Made by a program: the position numbers and the translations under genes | The notes under the pieces: generated by a model | Databases searched by the model: none | What the model saw: only the letters and a program-made list of their open reading frames with translations | What the model was told of the DNA's origin: nothing | Shown: positions 24,473 to 33,000 of the stretch, one piece after another | Position numbering within the stretch: position 1 is the stretch's first letter | Layout of the letters: each line of letters begins with the position of its first letter | Assembly (NCBI RefSeq): GCF_015624485.1 | Contig: NZ_CP061378.1 | Coordinates: forward strand, 2,356,001-2,420,000 | DNA from: Bradyrhizobium genosp. L | GTDB taxonomy: Bacteria > Pseudomonadota > Alphaproteobacteria > Rhizobiales > Xanthobacteraceae | Reading direction: 5' to 3' | DNA: 64,000 nucleotides

Positions 24473-26010
24473 TGTCAGTAGCGCGTGATCTGTCGCCTGT
24501 TTGTAGCTCGTGAAGTGTCGTGTTTTTGGTGCCCGGGAACCAAGGGGGCACGATGGGCACGGCATCCATTCACGAGGGAGTACGACGGATGCGGTTTTCA
24601 GATTTGCTGGAGCGTACGGAGGCCAAGGAGCTGACGCAGGAGGCGGCGTCGGAGGTTCTGGGGATCAGCGTAAGGACCTTTCAACGCTGGGCGGAGCGCT
24701 TTGAGGCGGAGGGCGATGCCGGGCTTGTCGACCGGCGGATGGGTCGGCGATCGCCGAGACGGGCGCCGGAGGAGGAACTGGAGCGGATGCTGGGGCTGTT
24801 CCGGGACAAGTACGCGGACTTCACGGTGAAGCATTTCCACGAGCAGCTGCAAAAGCGGCATGACTACATGCTGGGCTATACGGTGACCAAGCTGGCCTTG
24901 CACGCAGCCGGGTTGGTGCGGAAGGCGCCGAAGCGTTCGGCGCACCGCAAGAAGCGCCCCCGCCGGCCGCTTCGGGGCATGCTGCTGCATCAGGACGGAT
25001 CGCGCCACGTCTGGATCGAGGGTCTGCCCGCGAGCGACCTGATCGTCACGATGGACGATGCGACCAGCGAGGTCTACTCGATGGTCCTGGTCGAGGAAGA
25101 AGGAACGGCCTCGACCTTCCAGGCCCTGCGCGAAGTGATTGGCGAGCATGGCCTGTTCTGCGCGCTCTACACCGACCGCGGCAGCCATTATTTCCTGACC
25201 CCAAAAGCTGGCGAGAAGGTCTCGAAGACGCAACAAACCCAGGTGGGACGGGCCTTGTCGCATCTTGGGATCGAGCATATCGCAGCCTATTCGCCGCAGG
25301 CGCGCGGGCGCTCCGAGCGGCTGTTCGGCACGTTGCAGGACCGGCTGCCGAAGGAGCTGCGGCTTGCCGGGATCACGACGGTTGAGGCTGCCAATGCGTG
25401 GCTGAAGGCGCATTACATCGCCGGGCACAACGCCGCCTTTGCGATCAAGCCCGAACAGGAAGGCAGTGCATTCGTGGCCGACCGGCATGAGGCCTGGCGC
25501 GAGGCGCTGTGCGTGATCGAGGAGCGAACCGTCGCCAACGATAACACCGTTGCATGGAACGGTCGGCGGTTGCAGTTGCCGCAGAGCCGGCTCAGGCCGC
25601 ACTTCGTCAAGGCCGTGGTGCGCCTCCATGAGTATCCCGATGGCACCCTCAGCGTGTTCCTCGGGCCGCATCGGTTGGCGATGTTCAGCGCCGACGGACA
25701 GCAGATCAGCCCCGACGCGCCCCAGCCTGGCAGCGTGCTCGCAGCCGTCAAGGACAAGCCCTGGCGGGCGCGCAAGCGCGCGTCCTTGACCGCTCCTGCG
25801 CGCGCCGCCGTCGAGACAGCGCGGGTCGGGGCGGAGAAACCGGCTGCAAGTCGAACAAAGAAACCCACCCGCAGGGCTAAAACCGCCGCAACAGCCGTGG
25901 CATGATCAATCAGGGAATGCCGTCCACGCCTTCCGGCTCCCCTGCCAATCTGAAACGAAGGCGACAGATCACGAGCTACAAAAACACGACATCTTCACCC
26001 GCTACGGACA
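24473..26010 (+). mobile_element. Insertion sequence, IS1202/ISNCY-like, 1,538 bp
   Basis: Ends are imperfect inverted repeats: left TGTCAGTAGCGCGTGA and, on the other strand from 26010, TGTCCGTAGCGGGTGA. It holds one transposase gene that fills almost the whole element. A perfect 17-bp direct repeat abuts both ends. Subterminal blocks GTGATCTGTCGCC (left 24485-24497; right 25960-25972 inverted) and GTGAAG-TGTCGTGTTTTTG (left 24510-24528; right 25979-25998 inverted, with one extra A) occur in opposite order at the two ends. It sits between two convergent genes and breaks none. Assignment to the ISNCY/IS1202 assemblage rests on the transposase type and long duplication, from memory. Confidence 0.88.
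24553..25905 (+). CDS. ISNCY/IS1202-type DDE transposase
   Basis: 450 residues from ATG 24553, with AAGGGGG 5 nt upstream; a GTG at 24520 lies in the left subterminal repeat. The N-terminal helix-turn-helix is seen in LTQEAASEVLGISVRTFQRWAERFEAEG. The rve-like catalytic core has Asp in LIVTMDDATSEVY, Asp in LYTDRGSHYFL and Glu in ARGRSERLFGTLQDRLPKEL, a complete D-D-E set. The C terminus is basic and low-complexity (SRTKKPTRRAKTAA). The frame is unbroken, so the element may still be active. Confidence 0.93.
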   Translation: MGTASIHEGVRRMRFSDLLERTEAKELTQEAASEVLGISVRTFQRWAERFEAEGDAGLVDRRMGRRSPRRAPEEELERMLGLFRDKYADFTVKHFHEQLQKRHDYMLGYTVTKLALHAAGLVRKAPKRSAHRKKRPRRPLRGMLLHQDGSRHVWIEGLPASDLIVTMDDATSEVYSMVLVEEEGTASTFQALREVIGEHGLFCALYTDRGSHYFLTPKAGEKVSKTQQTQVGRALSHLGIEHIAAYSPQARGRSERLFGTLQDRLPKELRLAGITTVEAANAWLKAHYIAGHNAAFAIKPEQEGSAFVADRHEAWREALCVIEERTVANDNTVAWNGRRLQLPQSRLRPHFVKAVVRLHEYPDGTLSVFLGPHRLAMFSADGQQISPDAPQPGSVLAAVKDKPWRARKRASLTAPARAAVETARVGAEKPAASRTKKPTRRAKTAATAVA

Positions 26011-26027
26011 GTTGCCTTTTTCAAACG
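26011..26027. repeat. 17-bp direct repeat, right flank of the IS
   Basis: Second copy of GTTGCCTTTTTCAAACG, starting at the base after the right IS end. The sequence after it (26028-26116) holds only a GCCGGCGGCCGCCGGC palindrome before the end of the OsmC fusion gene. Confidence 0.85.
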
Positions 26028-26116
26028 CCGGCGGCCGCCGGCTCCTTTGCATGGGGTTGTTTTTCGATATTTTTGGCGCGCCACTGCGGGGTGGCCCATC
26101 TTGCCGCGTGGCAGGC

Positions 26117-27340
26117 TTACTCCGCGGCCTTGGTGACGATCCGGACCTCCGACGTCAGCGTCTTGTGCACCGGGCACTTGTCGGCGATCTCCATCAGCCG
26201 CTTGCGCTGGTCGGCGTCGAGTGCACCCTCGATCTTGATGACGCGGTCGATCTGATCGAGCATGCCTTCGCGCGTTTCGCATTCCTCGCAGTCTCTCGCA
26301 TAGATCTTGTTGTGCTGGAGCGTCACGGTGATGCGGTCGACCGGCAGCGACTTGCGGTCGGCATACATCCGCATCGTCATCGAGGTGCAGGCGCCGAGCG
26401 CGGTGAGCAGGAAATCATACGGCCCGGGGCCGCTATCCTGGCCTCCGACCGCGACCGGCTCGTCGGCCAGCAGGCGGTGCGGGCCCGACGTGACGATCTG
26501 CTGGAACTTGCCGTTGCGGGTCTCCTGCACCACGACGTTGCGCGGGGCGGCCTCGCTGCTCGCTGCCGGCTGTGCCGCCGAGAGATCGACATAGCGCTCG
26601 GCCCAGGCGCCGATGACGTCGGCGACATAGGCGGCGTCCTGCTTGCCGCTCAGCAGATGGTCGGCGCCGGCGAGCGAGACGAAGCTCTTGGGATGCTTCG
26701 CCGCGATGAAGATGTTGGTGGCGTTGTCGATACCGACGGTGTCGTCGGTCGGCGAGTGCATCACCAGCAGCGCCTTGTGCAGCTGTTTCACCTGCGTCAT
26801 CAGGGTCTGCTCGGCGACGTCATCGAGGAATTCGCGCTTGATGCGGAACGGGCGGCCGGCGAGCGACACCTCGACTTCACCCTGCGCGCGGATGTCCTCG
26901 ATCCGGTCCTTGAAGAAATGCGTGACATGGGCGGGATCGGAGGGCGCGGCGATGGTGGCGACCGCCTTCGCCTCGGGAATTTGGCCAGCGGCCGCGAGGA
27001 TCGCGGCCCCGCCGAGGCTGTGGCCGATCAGGAGCGCAGGCGCCTGCCGCGTCTCGCGCAAATGGTCGGCGGCGCGGACCAGGTCGGCAACGTTGGACGA
27101 GAAGGTCGAGTTGGCGAAATCACCCTCGCTGGAGCCGAGACCGGTGAAATCGAAGCGCAGCGTCGCAATGCCCTTTGCCGCCAGCGCCACCGCGATGCGC
27201 TTGGCCGCCAGCACGTCCTTGCCGCAGGTGAAGCAGTGCGCGAACAGCGCATACGCCTTGATCGGGCCGTCGGGCGTATCAAGGGCTGCGGCAAGCTGAT
27301 GGCCGCCCACACCGGTGAATTGAAAGCGTTCGTGCGGCAC
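26117..27340 (-). CDS. Fused alpha/beta hydrolase-OsmC family protein
   Basis: 407 residues. Residues 1-250 are an alpha/beta hydrolase: FAHCFTCGKDVLAAKRIAVAL, LRFDFTGLGSSEGDF, nucleophile in LIGHSLGGAAIL, Asp in MHSPTDDTVG, His in AGADHLLSG. Residues 270-407 are an OsmC domain with its two conserved Cys (ALGACTSMTMRMYA and IADKCPVHKTL), the pair that reduces organic hydroperoxides in OsmC/Ohr proteins. The fusion is a known but poorly characterised architecture. Likely cytosolic; links of hydrolase and peroxidase activity are unclear. Runs toward the IS and lies downstream of the sulfite-oxidase-like gene on the same strand (28 bp). Confidence 0.9.
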   Translation of the reverse strand: MPHERFQFTGVGGHQLAAALDTPDGPIKAYALFAHCFTCGKDVLAAKRIAVALAAKGIATLRFDFTGLGSSEGDFANSTFSSNVADLVRAADHLRETRQAPALLIGHSLGGAAILAAAGQIPEAKAVATIAAPSDPAHVTHFFKDRIEDIRAQGEVEVSLAGRPFRIKREFLDDVAEQTLMTQVKQLHKALLVMHSPTDDTVGIDNATNIFIAAKHPKSFVSLAGADHLLSGKQDAAYVADVIGAWAERYVDLSAAQPAASSEAAPRNVVVQETRNGKFQQIVTSGPHRLLADEPVAVGGQDSGPGPYDFLLTALGACTSMTMRMYADRKSLPVDRITVTLQHNKIYARDCEECETREGMLDQIDRVIKIEGALDADQRKRLMEIADKCPVHKTLTSEVRIVTKAAE

Positions 27341-27368
27341 GGGCAGGCTCCATCATGGTTGGTGGTTG

Positions 27369-28028
27369 TCAGTCGCCAGAATAGCGCTGTTCGGCCCAGG
27401 GATCACCGCGATTGTGATAGCCGCGCACCTCCCAGAACCCCGGCGCATCCTCGCTCACGAATTCGATGCGTTGCAGCCATTTTGCGCTCTTCCAAAAATA
27501 GAGATGCGGCACCACGAGCCGCACCGGCCCGCCATGCTCCTGCTCGAGCGGCTGGCCCGACCAGCTATGCGCGAGCAGCGCGTCCTCGGCGGCAAAGTCC
27601 TCGAGTGGCAGGTTTGTCGTATAGCCGTCATAGCAATGCAGCACGACGAAGCGCGCCTCGTCGCGCGGCCGGCAGGCAGCGAGCAGGTCGCGCGTGGCGA
27701 GCCCTTCCCACTGATTGTCGTAGCGCGACCAGGTCGTGACGCAGTGGATGTCGGAGACGAACTGCGTCTGCCTTTGTGCGATGAACTCCGCCCAGCTCCA
27801 GTAGATTGTCTGCTCGACCGCGCCATAGACGTCGAGCCGCCAGCGCGCCTGCGTGACGTTGGGCAGCATTCCGAGGTCGAGCACCGGCCAGTCCCGGGTC
27901 AGATGCTGGCCGGGCGGCAGGCGCGCTTCCTCGGGGCGGGCGTGCCTGCCGGTGAGGAATTTGCCCTCGCGCGCCCAGCGTTGCTTGCTCTGCGTCAGTT
28001 TGCTGTCGGCGGGCGGCTCGTCGGTCAT
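27369..28028 (-). CDS. Sulfite oxidase-like molybdopterin oxidoreductase
   Basis: 219 residues from ATG 28028; the frame runs upstream to 28094 but that would overlap the MFS gene's end. A single SUOX-type molybdopterin domain with the Cys Mo-ligand in VSDIHCVTTWSRYDNQWEG, then CYDGYTTNLPLEDF and LVVPHLYFWKSAKWLQRIEF. No heme or dimerisation domain and no Tat signal, so it is the short cytosolic type usually named 'sulfite oxidase-like' with unknown substrate. Flanked by the OsmC fusion downstream and an MFS carrier upstream. Confidence 0.87.
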   Translation of the reverse strand: MTDEPPADSKLTQSKQRWAREGKFLTGRHARPEEARLPPGQHLTRDWPVLDLGMLPNVTQARWRLDVYGAVEQTIYWSWAEFIAQRQTQFVSDIHCVTTWSRYDNQWEGLATRDLLAACRPRDEARFVVLHCYDGYTTNLPLEDFAAEDALLAHSWSGQPLEQEHGGPVRLVVPHLYFWKSAKWLQRIEFVSEDAPGFWEVRGYHNRGDPWAEQRYSGD

Positions 28029-28041
28029 GGGCGTCCCGCCG

Positions 28042-29361
28042 TTACTCGTGGCGATGCATCGCGGATTCATGCTTGGTGTCGCGCATGGTCGCATAGATCA
28101 GGAGCGACAGGAAGATCATGCCGCTGAGGTAGTAATAGAAGTAGTCCTCGTGGCCGGCGCTCTTGAAAGCCAGCGCCACCGCGGGCGCGGTACCGCCGAA
28201 GATCGACACGGTGATGGCATAGGGCAGGCCGACGCCGAGCGCGCGGACGTTGGTCGGAAACAGCTCGGCCTTCACGATCGCGTTGATCGAGGTATAGCCG
28301 GCGACGAAGATCCAGGCGCCGCAGATCAGGAGGAAGGCGACGAAGGGCGACTTGGTGTCCTTCAGCGCGGTCAGAATCGGCACCGTCGCCAGCGTGCCGA
28401 CGACGCCGAAGAAGATCAGCAGCGGCTTGCGGCCGATACGGTCGGAGAGCGCGCCATAGATCGGCTGCAGGAAGGTTGCGAAGATCAGCGACCCGAAGAT
28501 CACGAACGTGGTCTGGTCCTCGGTCAGCCCGACCGAGAGCTTGACGAAGGTCTGCATATAGGTGGTGAAGGTGTAGAACGCCGCGGTGCCGCCGGCGGTG
28601 AGTCCGACCACCAGCAGCAATTCGCGCGGATAGTTCAAGAGCCCCACGATCGAGCCGGTCGGCTTGCTGACCTTCTTGGCCTCCTCGAACGCCTCGGTCT
28701 CATGCAGTCCGCGTCGCATCACGGCGGCAATGATCGCAAGCCCGGCGCCGATCACGAACGGAATGCGCCAGCCCCAGGCCTTCAGCTCGTCCGGCGTCAA
28801 GAACACCTTCTGCAGCAGCAACAGCACGATGATGGCGGTGAGCTGGCCACCGATCAGCGTGACGTACTGGAAGCTGGAATAGAAGCCGCGGTGCTTGGGA
28901 TCCGCCACCTCGCTGAGATAGGTGGCGCTGGCGCCGTATTCGCCGCCCAGGCTCAGTCCCTCGATCACGCGGGCCAGCGCCAGGATCGCGGGCGCGGCGA
29001 AGCCGATGGTGGCGTAGGTCGGCGTCACCGCGATGATCAGCGAGCCGAAGCACATGCAGACGACCGACAGGGTCAGCGACAGCCGCCGGCCATAGCGGTC
29101 GGCGATGAAGCCGAACAGCCAACCGCCGAGCGGCCGCATCAGGAAGGTCGCGGCGAACAGCACCGCGACATTGAGCTGCTGTACCACCGGGTCGCTGTGC
29201 GGGAAGAACGCCGGCGCGAAATACAACGCGAACGCTGTATAGGCGTAGAAATCATACCATTCGACGAGATTGCCGACCGAACCGATGAAGATCGACTTGA
29301 TCCGCCGCTCGACGTCGTGGACGTCGAGACGATCGCTCGCGGGTGCGATTTGTTCGGACAT
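28042..29361 (-). CDS. MFS transporter, metabolite:H+ symporter (KgtP/ProP-like)
   Basis: 439 residues with 12 predicted helices. Family signatures: IGSVGNLVEWYDFYAYTAFALYFAPAFFP at the first helix, GWLFGFIADRYGRRLSLTLS (motif A), EGLSLGGEYGASATYLSEVA and GALSDRIGRKPLLIFFG. The MHS group carries dicarboxylates, alpha-ketoglutarate, shikimate or betaines across the inner membrane; the substrate here is open. A GGGGGAGG ribosome site lies in the 3' side of a hairpin (29373-29401). It follows the P450 gene on the same strand. Confidence 0.9.
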   Translation of the reverse strand: MSEQIAPASDRLDVHDVERRIKSIFIGSVGNLVEWYDFYAYTAFALYFAPAFFPHSDPVVQQLNVAVLFAATFLMRPLGGWLFGFIADRYGRRLSLTLSVVCMCFGSLIIAVTPTYATIGFAAPAILALARVIEGLSLGGEYGASATYLSEVADPKHRGFYSSFQYVTLIGGQLTAIIVLLLLQKVFLTPDELKAWGWRIPFVIGAGLAIIAAVMRRGLHETEAFEEAKKVSKPTGSIVGLLNYPRELLLVVGLTAGGTAAFYTFTTYMQTFVKLSVGLTEDQTTFVIFGSLIFATFLQPIYGALSDRIGRKPLLIFFGVVGTLATVPILTALKDTKSPFVAFLLICGAWIFVAGYTSINAIVKAELFPTNVRALGVGLPYAITVSIFGGTAPAVALAFKSAGHEDYFYYYLSGMIFLSLLIYATMRDTKHESAMHRHE

Positions 29362-29372
29362 GTCGTAGCCTC

Positions 29373-29401
29373 CCCCGGAACTCTTTGGTTTGATTCCGGG
29401 G
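29373..29401 (-). promoter_or_regulatory. Hairpin running into the MFS gene's ribosome site
   Basis: CCCCGGAA (29373-29380) and TTCCGGGG (29394-29401) pair perfectly around a 13-nt loop. On the minus strand the 3' arm continues straight into the GGGGGAGG Shine-Dalgarno of the MFS gene. There is no T-run, so it is not a plain terminator. Confidence 0.6.
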
Positions 29402-29446
29402 CAAGCTACCTCATTTGGGTGCCGGGATGTAACTTCTCGCGGGCCC

Positions 29447-30673
29447 TCAGCCGCTTTTGCCGAACAGAATCGGCAGTTGACGCGGGCCGCGCACGGTGCC
29501 TTCCGACCAGGTGACCTTGCCGGCCGGGTCGAGGCGGAAGTCCGGAATCCGTTTCAACCATTCCTCGATCGCAACCTGCATCTCCATCCGTGCCAAATTG
29601 GAGCCGACGCAGCGATGGATGCCGAGACCGAAGGCGGCGTGGCGGTTCTCCTTGCGGTCGATCACCACCTTGTCGGCGTCGGGGAACATTGCGGGATCGC
29701 GGTTCGCGGCGGGGAACGACAGCAGCACCATGTTGCCCGCCTTGACCGGGCAGCCGGAGATCGTCGTCTCCTTCATCACCTCGCGCGCCATCGTCACCGG
29801 AGAAAAGGCGCGCAAGAATTCCTCGATCGCAGTAGGCATCAGTTCGGGTTGCGCGATCAGGCGCTCGCGATCCGACGGCGTCCGGGCGAGATGCCAGAGC
29901 GATGAGCCGATTGCGCTCCAGGTGGTATCGATGCCGGCGATCAGAAGCAGCCGCAGGGAGCCGAGCACGTGTTCGTCGGTGAGCGCTTGCCCGCCGGGGC
30001 CCTTCGCCCGCAGCAGCTGCGAGATCAGATCGTCGCCCGGCTCTCGCTTGCGCTGCTCGAGATGGGCCATGAAGTAGCCGGTCATCTCGCGCACGCCGCT
30101 CATCAACTCGTTGTCGTCTTTGATGCCGAGCTCGAGGATCTGGTGGATCCATTTGATGAAGAGGTCGCCGTCCTTCTCGGGGATGCCGAGCATGTGCGCG
30201 ATGGCGCGCACCGGAATGTTCTTGGTGTAGCGGGCCGCGGCGTCGCAGCCGCCGTCATCGATGAACTCGTCGATCAGCTCGTTGCAGATCGCGCGCACCC
30301 GCGGCTCGAGCCGCTTCATCGCGTCCGGCGTGAACGGCGGCAGCAAGACCTGCTTGGCTGGTTTGTGCTCCGGTGGATCGGAGGTGATCGGCGGCGCGCG
30401 CGCGGTGATGTCGGGGCGGACGTCGCGCACGATGACGCGGCGCGAGGAGAAATGCTCGGTGTCGTAGGCGATCTCCTTCACCGCCTGATAGGTGGTCGGC
30501 AGGTAGCAGCCGAGGAAGCGCTCGGTCCGCACCATGGGAGAGGTCGCGCGCAGCGTCTCCCAGATCGGAAACGGATCTTCGGTCCAGACCGGATCGGTGT
30601 GGTCGAAATCATTGACCCAGTCGGTGACCGGGGGATGCTCGGGCAGATAGCTTGCGGACGGGGAATCGGACAT
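29447..30673 (-). CDS. Cytochrome P450 (soluble bacterial class I)
   Basis: 408 residues from ATG 30673, with AAGGAAA upstream; the frame extends to 30730 without a ribosome site. Soluble P450 needing a separate ferredoxin. Motifs: I-helix LLIAGIDTTWSAIGSSLWHLA, the K-helix region LIAQPELMPTAIEEFLRAFSP (E-x-x-R), and heme loop FGLGIHRCVGSNLARME with the ligand Cys. It is preceded in its operon by a ferredoxin gene and followed by an MFS carrier. No ferredoxin reductase lies nearby. CYP family and substrate cannot be fixed by eye. Confidence 0.93.
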   Translation of the reverse strand: MSDSPSASYLPEHPPVTDWVNDFDHTDPVWTEDPFPIWETLRATSPMVRTERFLGCYLPTTYQAVKEIAYDTEHFSSRRVIVRDVRPDITARAPPITSDPPEHKPAKQVLLPPFTPDAMKRLEPRVRAICNELIDEFIDDGGCDAAARYTKNIPVRAIAHMLGIPEKDGDLFIKWIHQILELGIKDDNELMSGVREMTGYFMAHLEQRKREPGDDLISQLLRAKGPGGQALTDEHVLGSLRLLLIAGIDTTWSAIGSSLWHLARTPSDRERLIAQPELMPTAIEEFLRAFSPVTMAREVMKETTISGCPVKAGNMVLLSFPAANRDPAMFPDADKVVIDRKENRHAAFGLGIHRCVGSNLARMEMQVAIEEWLKRIPDFRLDPAGKVTWSEGTVRGPRQLPILFGKSG

Positions 30674-30742
30674 CGGCTCGTTTCCTTCTCGTTCGATCAG
30701 ACGCGGCTCAATGGAGGCCGTAGCCGCCATCGTCGGCCGGGG

Positions 30743-30949
30743 TTATTCCTCGGTGACTTCGATCGCGATTTCCGGGCAATTGGTCTGCGCAAGCCAGGCC
30801 TTGTCCTCGAGCCCGGCGGGCACCGAGCCGTCGCCGGCTTCATGGGCGTTGCCGTATTCGTCGAGCTCGAACAGTTCAGGGGCGAGCGATTTGCAGCGGG
30901 CGTGACCCTGGCATTTGTCCTGGTCGACGCGGATTCTGAGCTTGGACAT
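30743..30949 (-). CDS. 3Fe-4S/4Fe-4S-type ferredoxin, P450 redox partner
   Basis: 68 residues. Motif CQGHARC (C-x2-H-x2-C, the His in place of a Cys) followed by the distal NCPEIAI, a pattern typical of small [3Fe-4S] ferredoxins that serve bacterial P450s. Acidic C-terminal half (LFELDEYGNAHEAGDG). First gene of the minus-strand unit ferredoxin-P450-MFS. Supplies electrons to the P450 directly downstream; its own reductase must be encoded elsewhere. Confidence 0.92.
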   Translation of the reverse strand: MSKLRIRVDQDKCQGHARCKSLAPELFELDEYGNAHEAGDGSVPAGLEDKAWLAQTNCPEIAIEVTEE

Positions 30950-31426
30950 GCACGCGCTCTCCCTCGGGCTGTCGCGCGCAACAGGCGCGCAGGTTCCTCA
31001 TTTGCTCTTCATGCAAGTTCTAGCTTGCTTTGCAGCCCGCCGCTTGGCGGCGACTGCGAAGTTATATCATATTACATTATCGCAGGGCCGGTACGTCAAG
31101 CGAAAATTCGGTGATGGGACACTCGGCAAGCGATCCGCGACGCGCAGCGACACATGATCGTGCCGGCGCCTGATCATCCACGCGCTGCACATGGCGGAGG
31201 CGCGCATGCCTCGCAGTTGAGCGAGGCCGCTCGTGCGATCACAAATCGCTGCGCGAAACCGCCGCACCCGGGAGCGTCAGCAACGGAATCGTGGAGCAGC
31301 AGAAATCGGGGCTTTTCGGCCTTTGGTCTACGCTTTGCACGTTACGCTGGAGGATCGAAACAGCTGAATGCCTCGCGATCTCGGGAGAGCACTTTCAGCG
31401 TCGCCGATATCACGAGGGGATAGCAT
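30950..31426. other. Gene-free divergent region with a dyad
   Basis: 477 bp between the ferredoxin gene and the peptide-binding protein gene, with no credible coding frame. An AT-rich core (31060-31080) is enclosed by CTGCGA (31054-31059) and TCGCAG (31080-31085), next to a small hairpin CCGCC-GCTT-GGCGG (31037-31050). This is the likely promoter/operator area for one or both divergent units. The right half (31100-31426) shows nothing clear apart from the AGGGGATAG ribosome site of the next gene. Confidence 0.5.
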
Positions 31427-32989
31427 ATGATCAACCGCAGAGACTTGATGCTAGGGGGGCTTGCCGGTGCCGGAGCGTTCGGCTTCGGCCGGGTGAATCC
31501 CGATTTTCTGATGAGCTCGGCTTTTGCCGCCGACGGCAAGGCGCTGCGCTTTCTCGGCGCCGAAGCGCTGACCGGGAATTGGGATCCGACGACTCACACC
31601 AATCTCGGCCAGCTCATCGTCGAGGGTTTCGTCTTCGGCTATCTGACCCGGGCGCCGATGCGGCCGGAGAAGCCGGATGAGCTGATCTTCGAGCTCGCTG
31701 AATCGATGAAGCCGATCGACACCTACACGATGGAAGTGAAGCTGCGGAAGGGCATCAAGTTTCACGACGGCACGCCGTTCACGGCGGCCGACGTCAAGGC
31801 GACTTATGAATATGGCTGTCAGCCGGATCGGCCGGCGCAGTGGTATCCGGGCCTCGTGTCGGTCGATGTCGTCGACGACCACACCTGTCACATCAACACC
31901 AAGGCGCAAGGCTATCCGGCGACGCTGTACTACTATCTCTCCTCTTTCTTGCCGATCATGGCCGCCAAGGACGTCGCCAACAAGGCCCAGCTGTCGGCGC
32001 GGATGAACGGCACCGGTCCGTACAAATATGTCGAGCAGAAGGGTGACACCACCGTTCTCGCGGCCAATGCCGATTTCTACCTTGGCGCGCCGAAGATCCC
32101 CGGCGTCGAATATCACTTCGTCGGTGACACCACGACGCGGACGCTCTCACTCCTGAACGGCGAGGCCGATATCATCGAGCGGCTGGAGCAGGAGCAGGTC
32201 GAGACCATCGCCAAGGATGCGCGCTTCAACATCCACAAGGCGATCTCGGTGGAGAACAAATATCTCTTCTTCCGCTGCTCCAAGAAGCCGTTCGACGATC
32301 CGCGCGTCCGGCTGGCGGCCTGCCACTCCATCGACCGCAAGCAGGTGCTCGAGGTGCTCGGCGTCTCCGGCACCTACTCGAAAGCTCACATCTCGCCGGT
32401 GAAGTTCGGCTACACCGAGGTCGCCGATTATCCGGAGTTCGATCCGGACAAGGCGCAGAAGCTGCTCGCGGAAGCCGGCTATCCCAAGGGGCAGGGCCTG
32501 CCCGAGCTGACCTATTACACGTCGGTCGGCTTCTATCCCAAGACCAAGGAATACGCCGAACTGATCACCGGCATGCTTCAGGAGCAGGGCTTCAAGGTCA
32601 ATCTCCAGACCCTCGAAGTCGCAGCCTGGGGTAACCTGCTCTATGACAAGCCGGGCGGCGGCGAGGGCAACATGATCGACTGCGGCTGGTGCACCGGCTC
32701 GCCCGAGCCGGATCTGGTGATACGCACCCACTTCCATTCGTCGTCGAAGCGGATCACCGGCATCGTCGACAAGGACATCGATGCGGTGCTCGACAAGGAG
32801 CGCAACGCGACGTCGATCGAGGAGCGCAAGAAGATCCTGCAGACCGAGACGCTGCCGACCATCGCCAGGAAGGCGCCGGCGCTGGCGCTGTTCACGTCGG
32901 TCTTCATCCATGCCTACAGCAAGAAACTGGATGGCCTCTACATCTATCCGAACGGCATGCAGGACATGAGCAAGGCCACTCTGGCATGA
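31427..32989 (+). CDS. ABC transporter substrate-binding protein, family 5 (peptide/opine/nickel type)
   Basis: 520 residues, ribosome site AGGGGATAGCAT before ATG 31427. The N terminus INRRDLMLGGLAGAGAFGFG is a twin-arginine-like signal peptide with cleavage near SSAFAADG, so it is exported to the periplasm. SBP_bac_5 features: LIVEGFVFGYLTRAP, VKLRKGIKFHDGTPFTAADVKATYEY, YYLSSFLPIM and CHSIDRKQVLEVLGV. First gene of a transporter operon with two permeases and a fused double ATPase. Ligands of this family range from peptides to opines, glycosides and amidated compounds. The downstream amidase and kinase genes make a nitrogenous small molecule possible. Confidence 0.92.
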   Translation: MINRRDLMLGGLAGAGAFGFGRVNPDFLMSSAFAADGKALRFLGAEALTGNWDPTTHTNLGQLIVEGFVFGYLTRAPMRPEKPDELIFELAESMKPIDTYTMEVKLRKGIKFHDGTPFTAADVKATYEYGCQPDRPAQWYPGLVSVDVVDDHTCHINTKAQGYPATLYYYLSSFLPIMAAKDVANKAQLSARMNGTGPYKYVEQKGDTTVLAANADFYLGAPKIPGVEYHFVGDTTTRTLSLLNGEADIIERLEQEQVETIAKDARFNIHKAISVENKYLFFRCSKKPFDDPRVRLAACHSIDRKQVLEVLGVSGTYSKAHISPVKFGYTEVADYPEFDPDKAQKLLAEAGYPKGQGLPELTYYTSVGFYPKTKEYAELITGMLQEQGFKVNLQTLEVAAWGNLLYDKPGGGEGNMIDCGWCTGSPEPDLVIRTHFHSSSKRITGIVDKDIDAVLDKERNATSIEERKKILQTETLPTIARKAPALALFTSVFIHAYSKKLDGLYIYPNGMQDMSKATLA

Positions 32990-33000
32990 TGATTGCTCCG

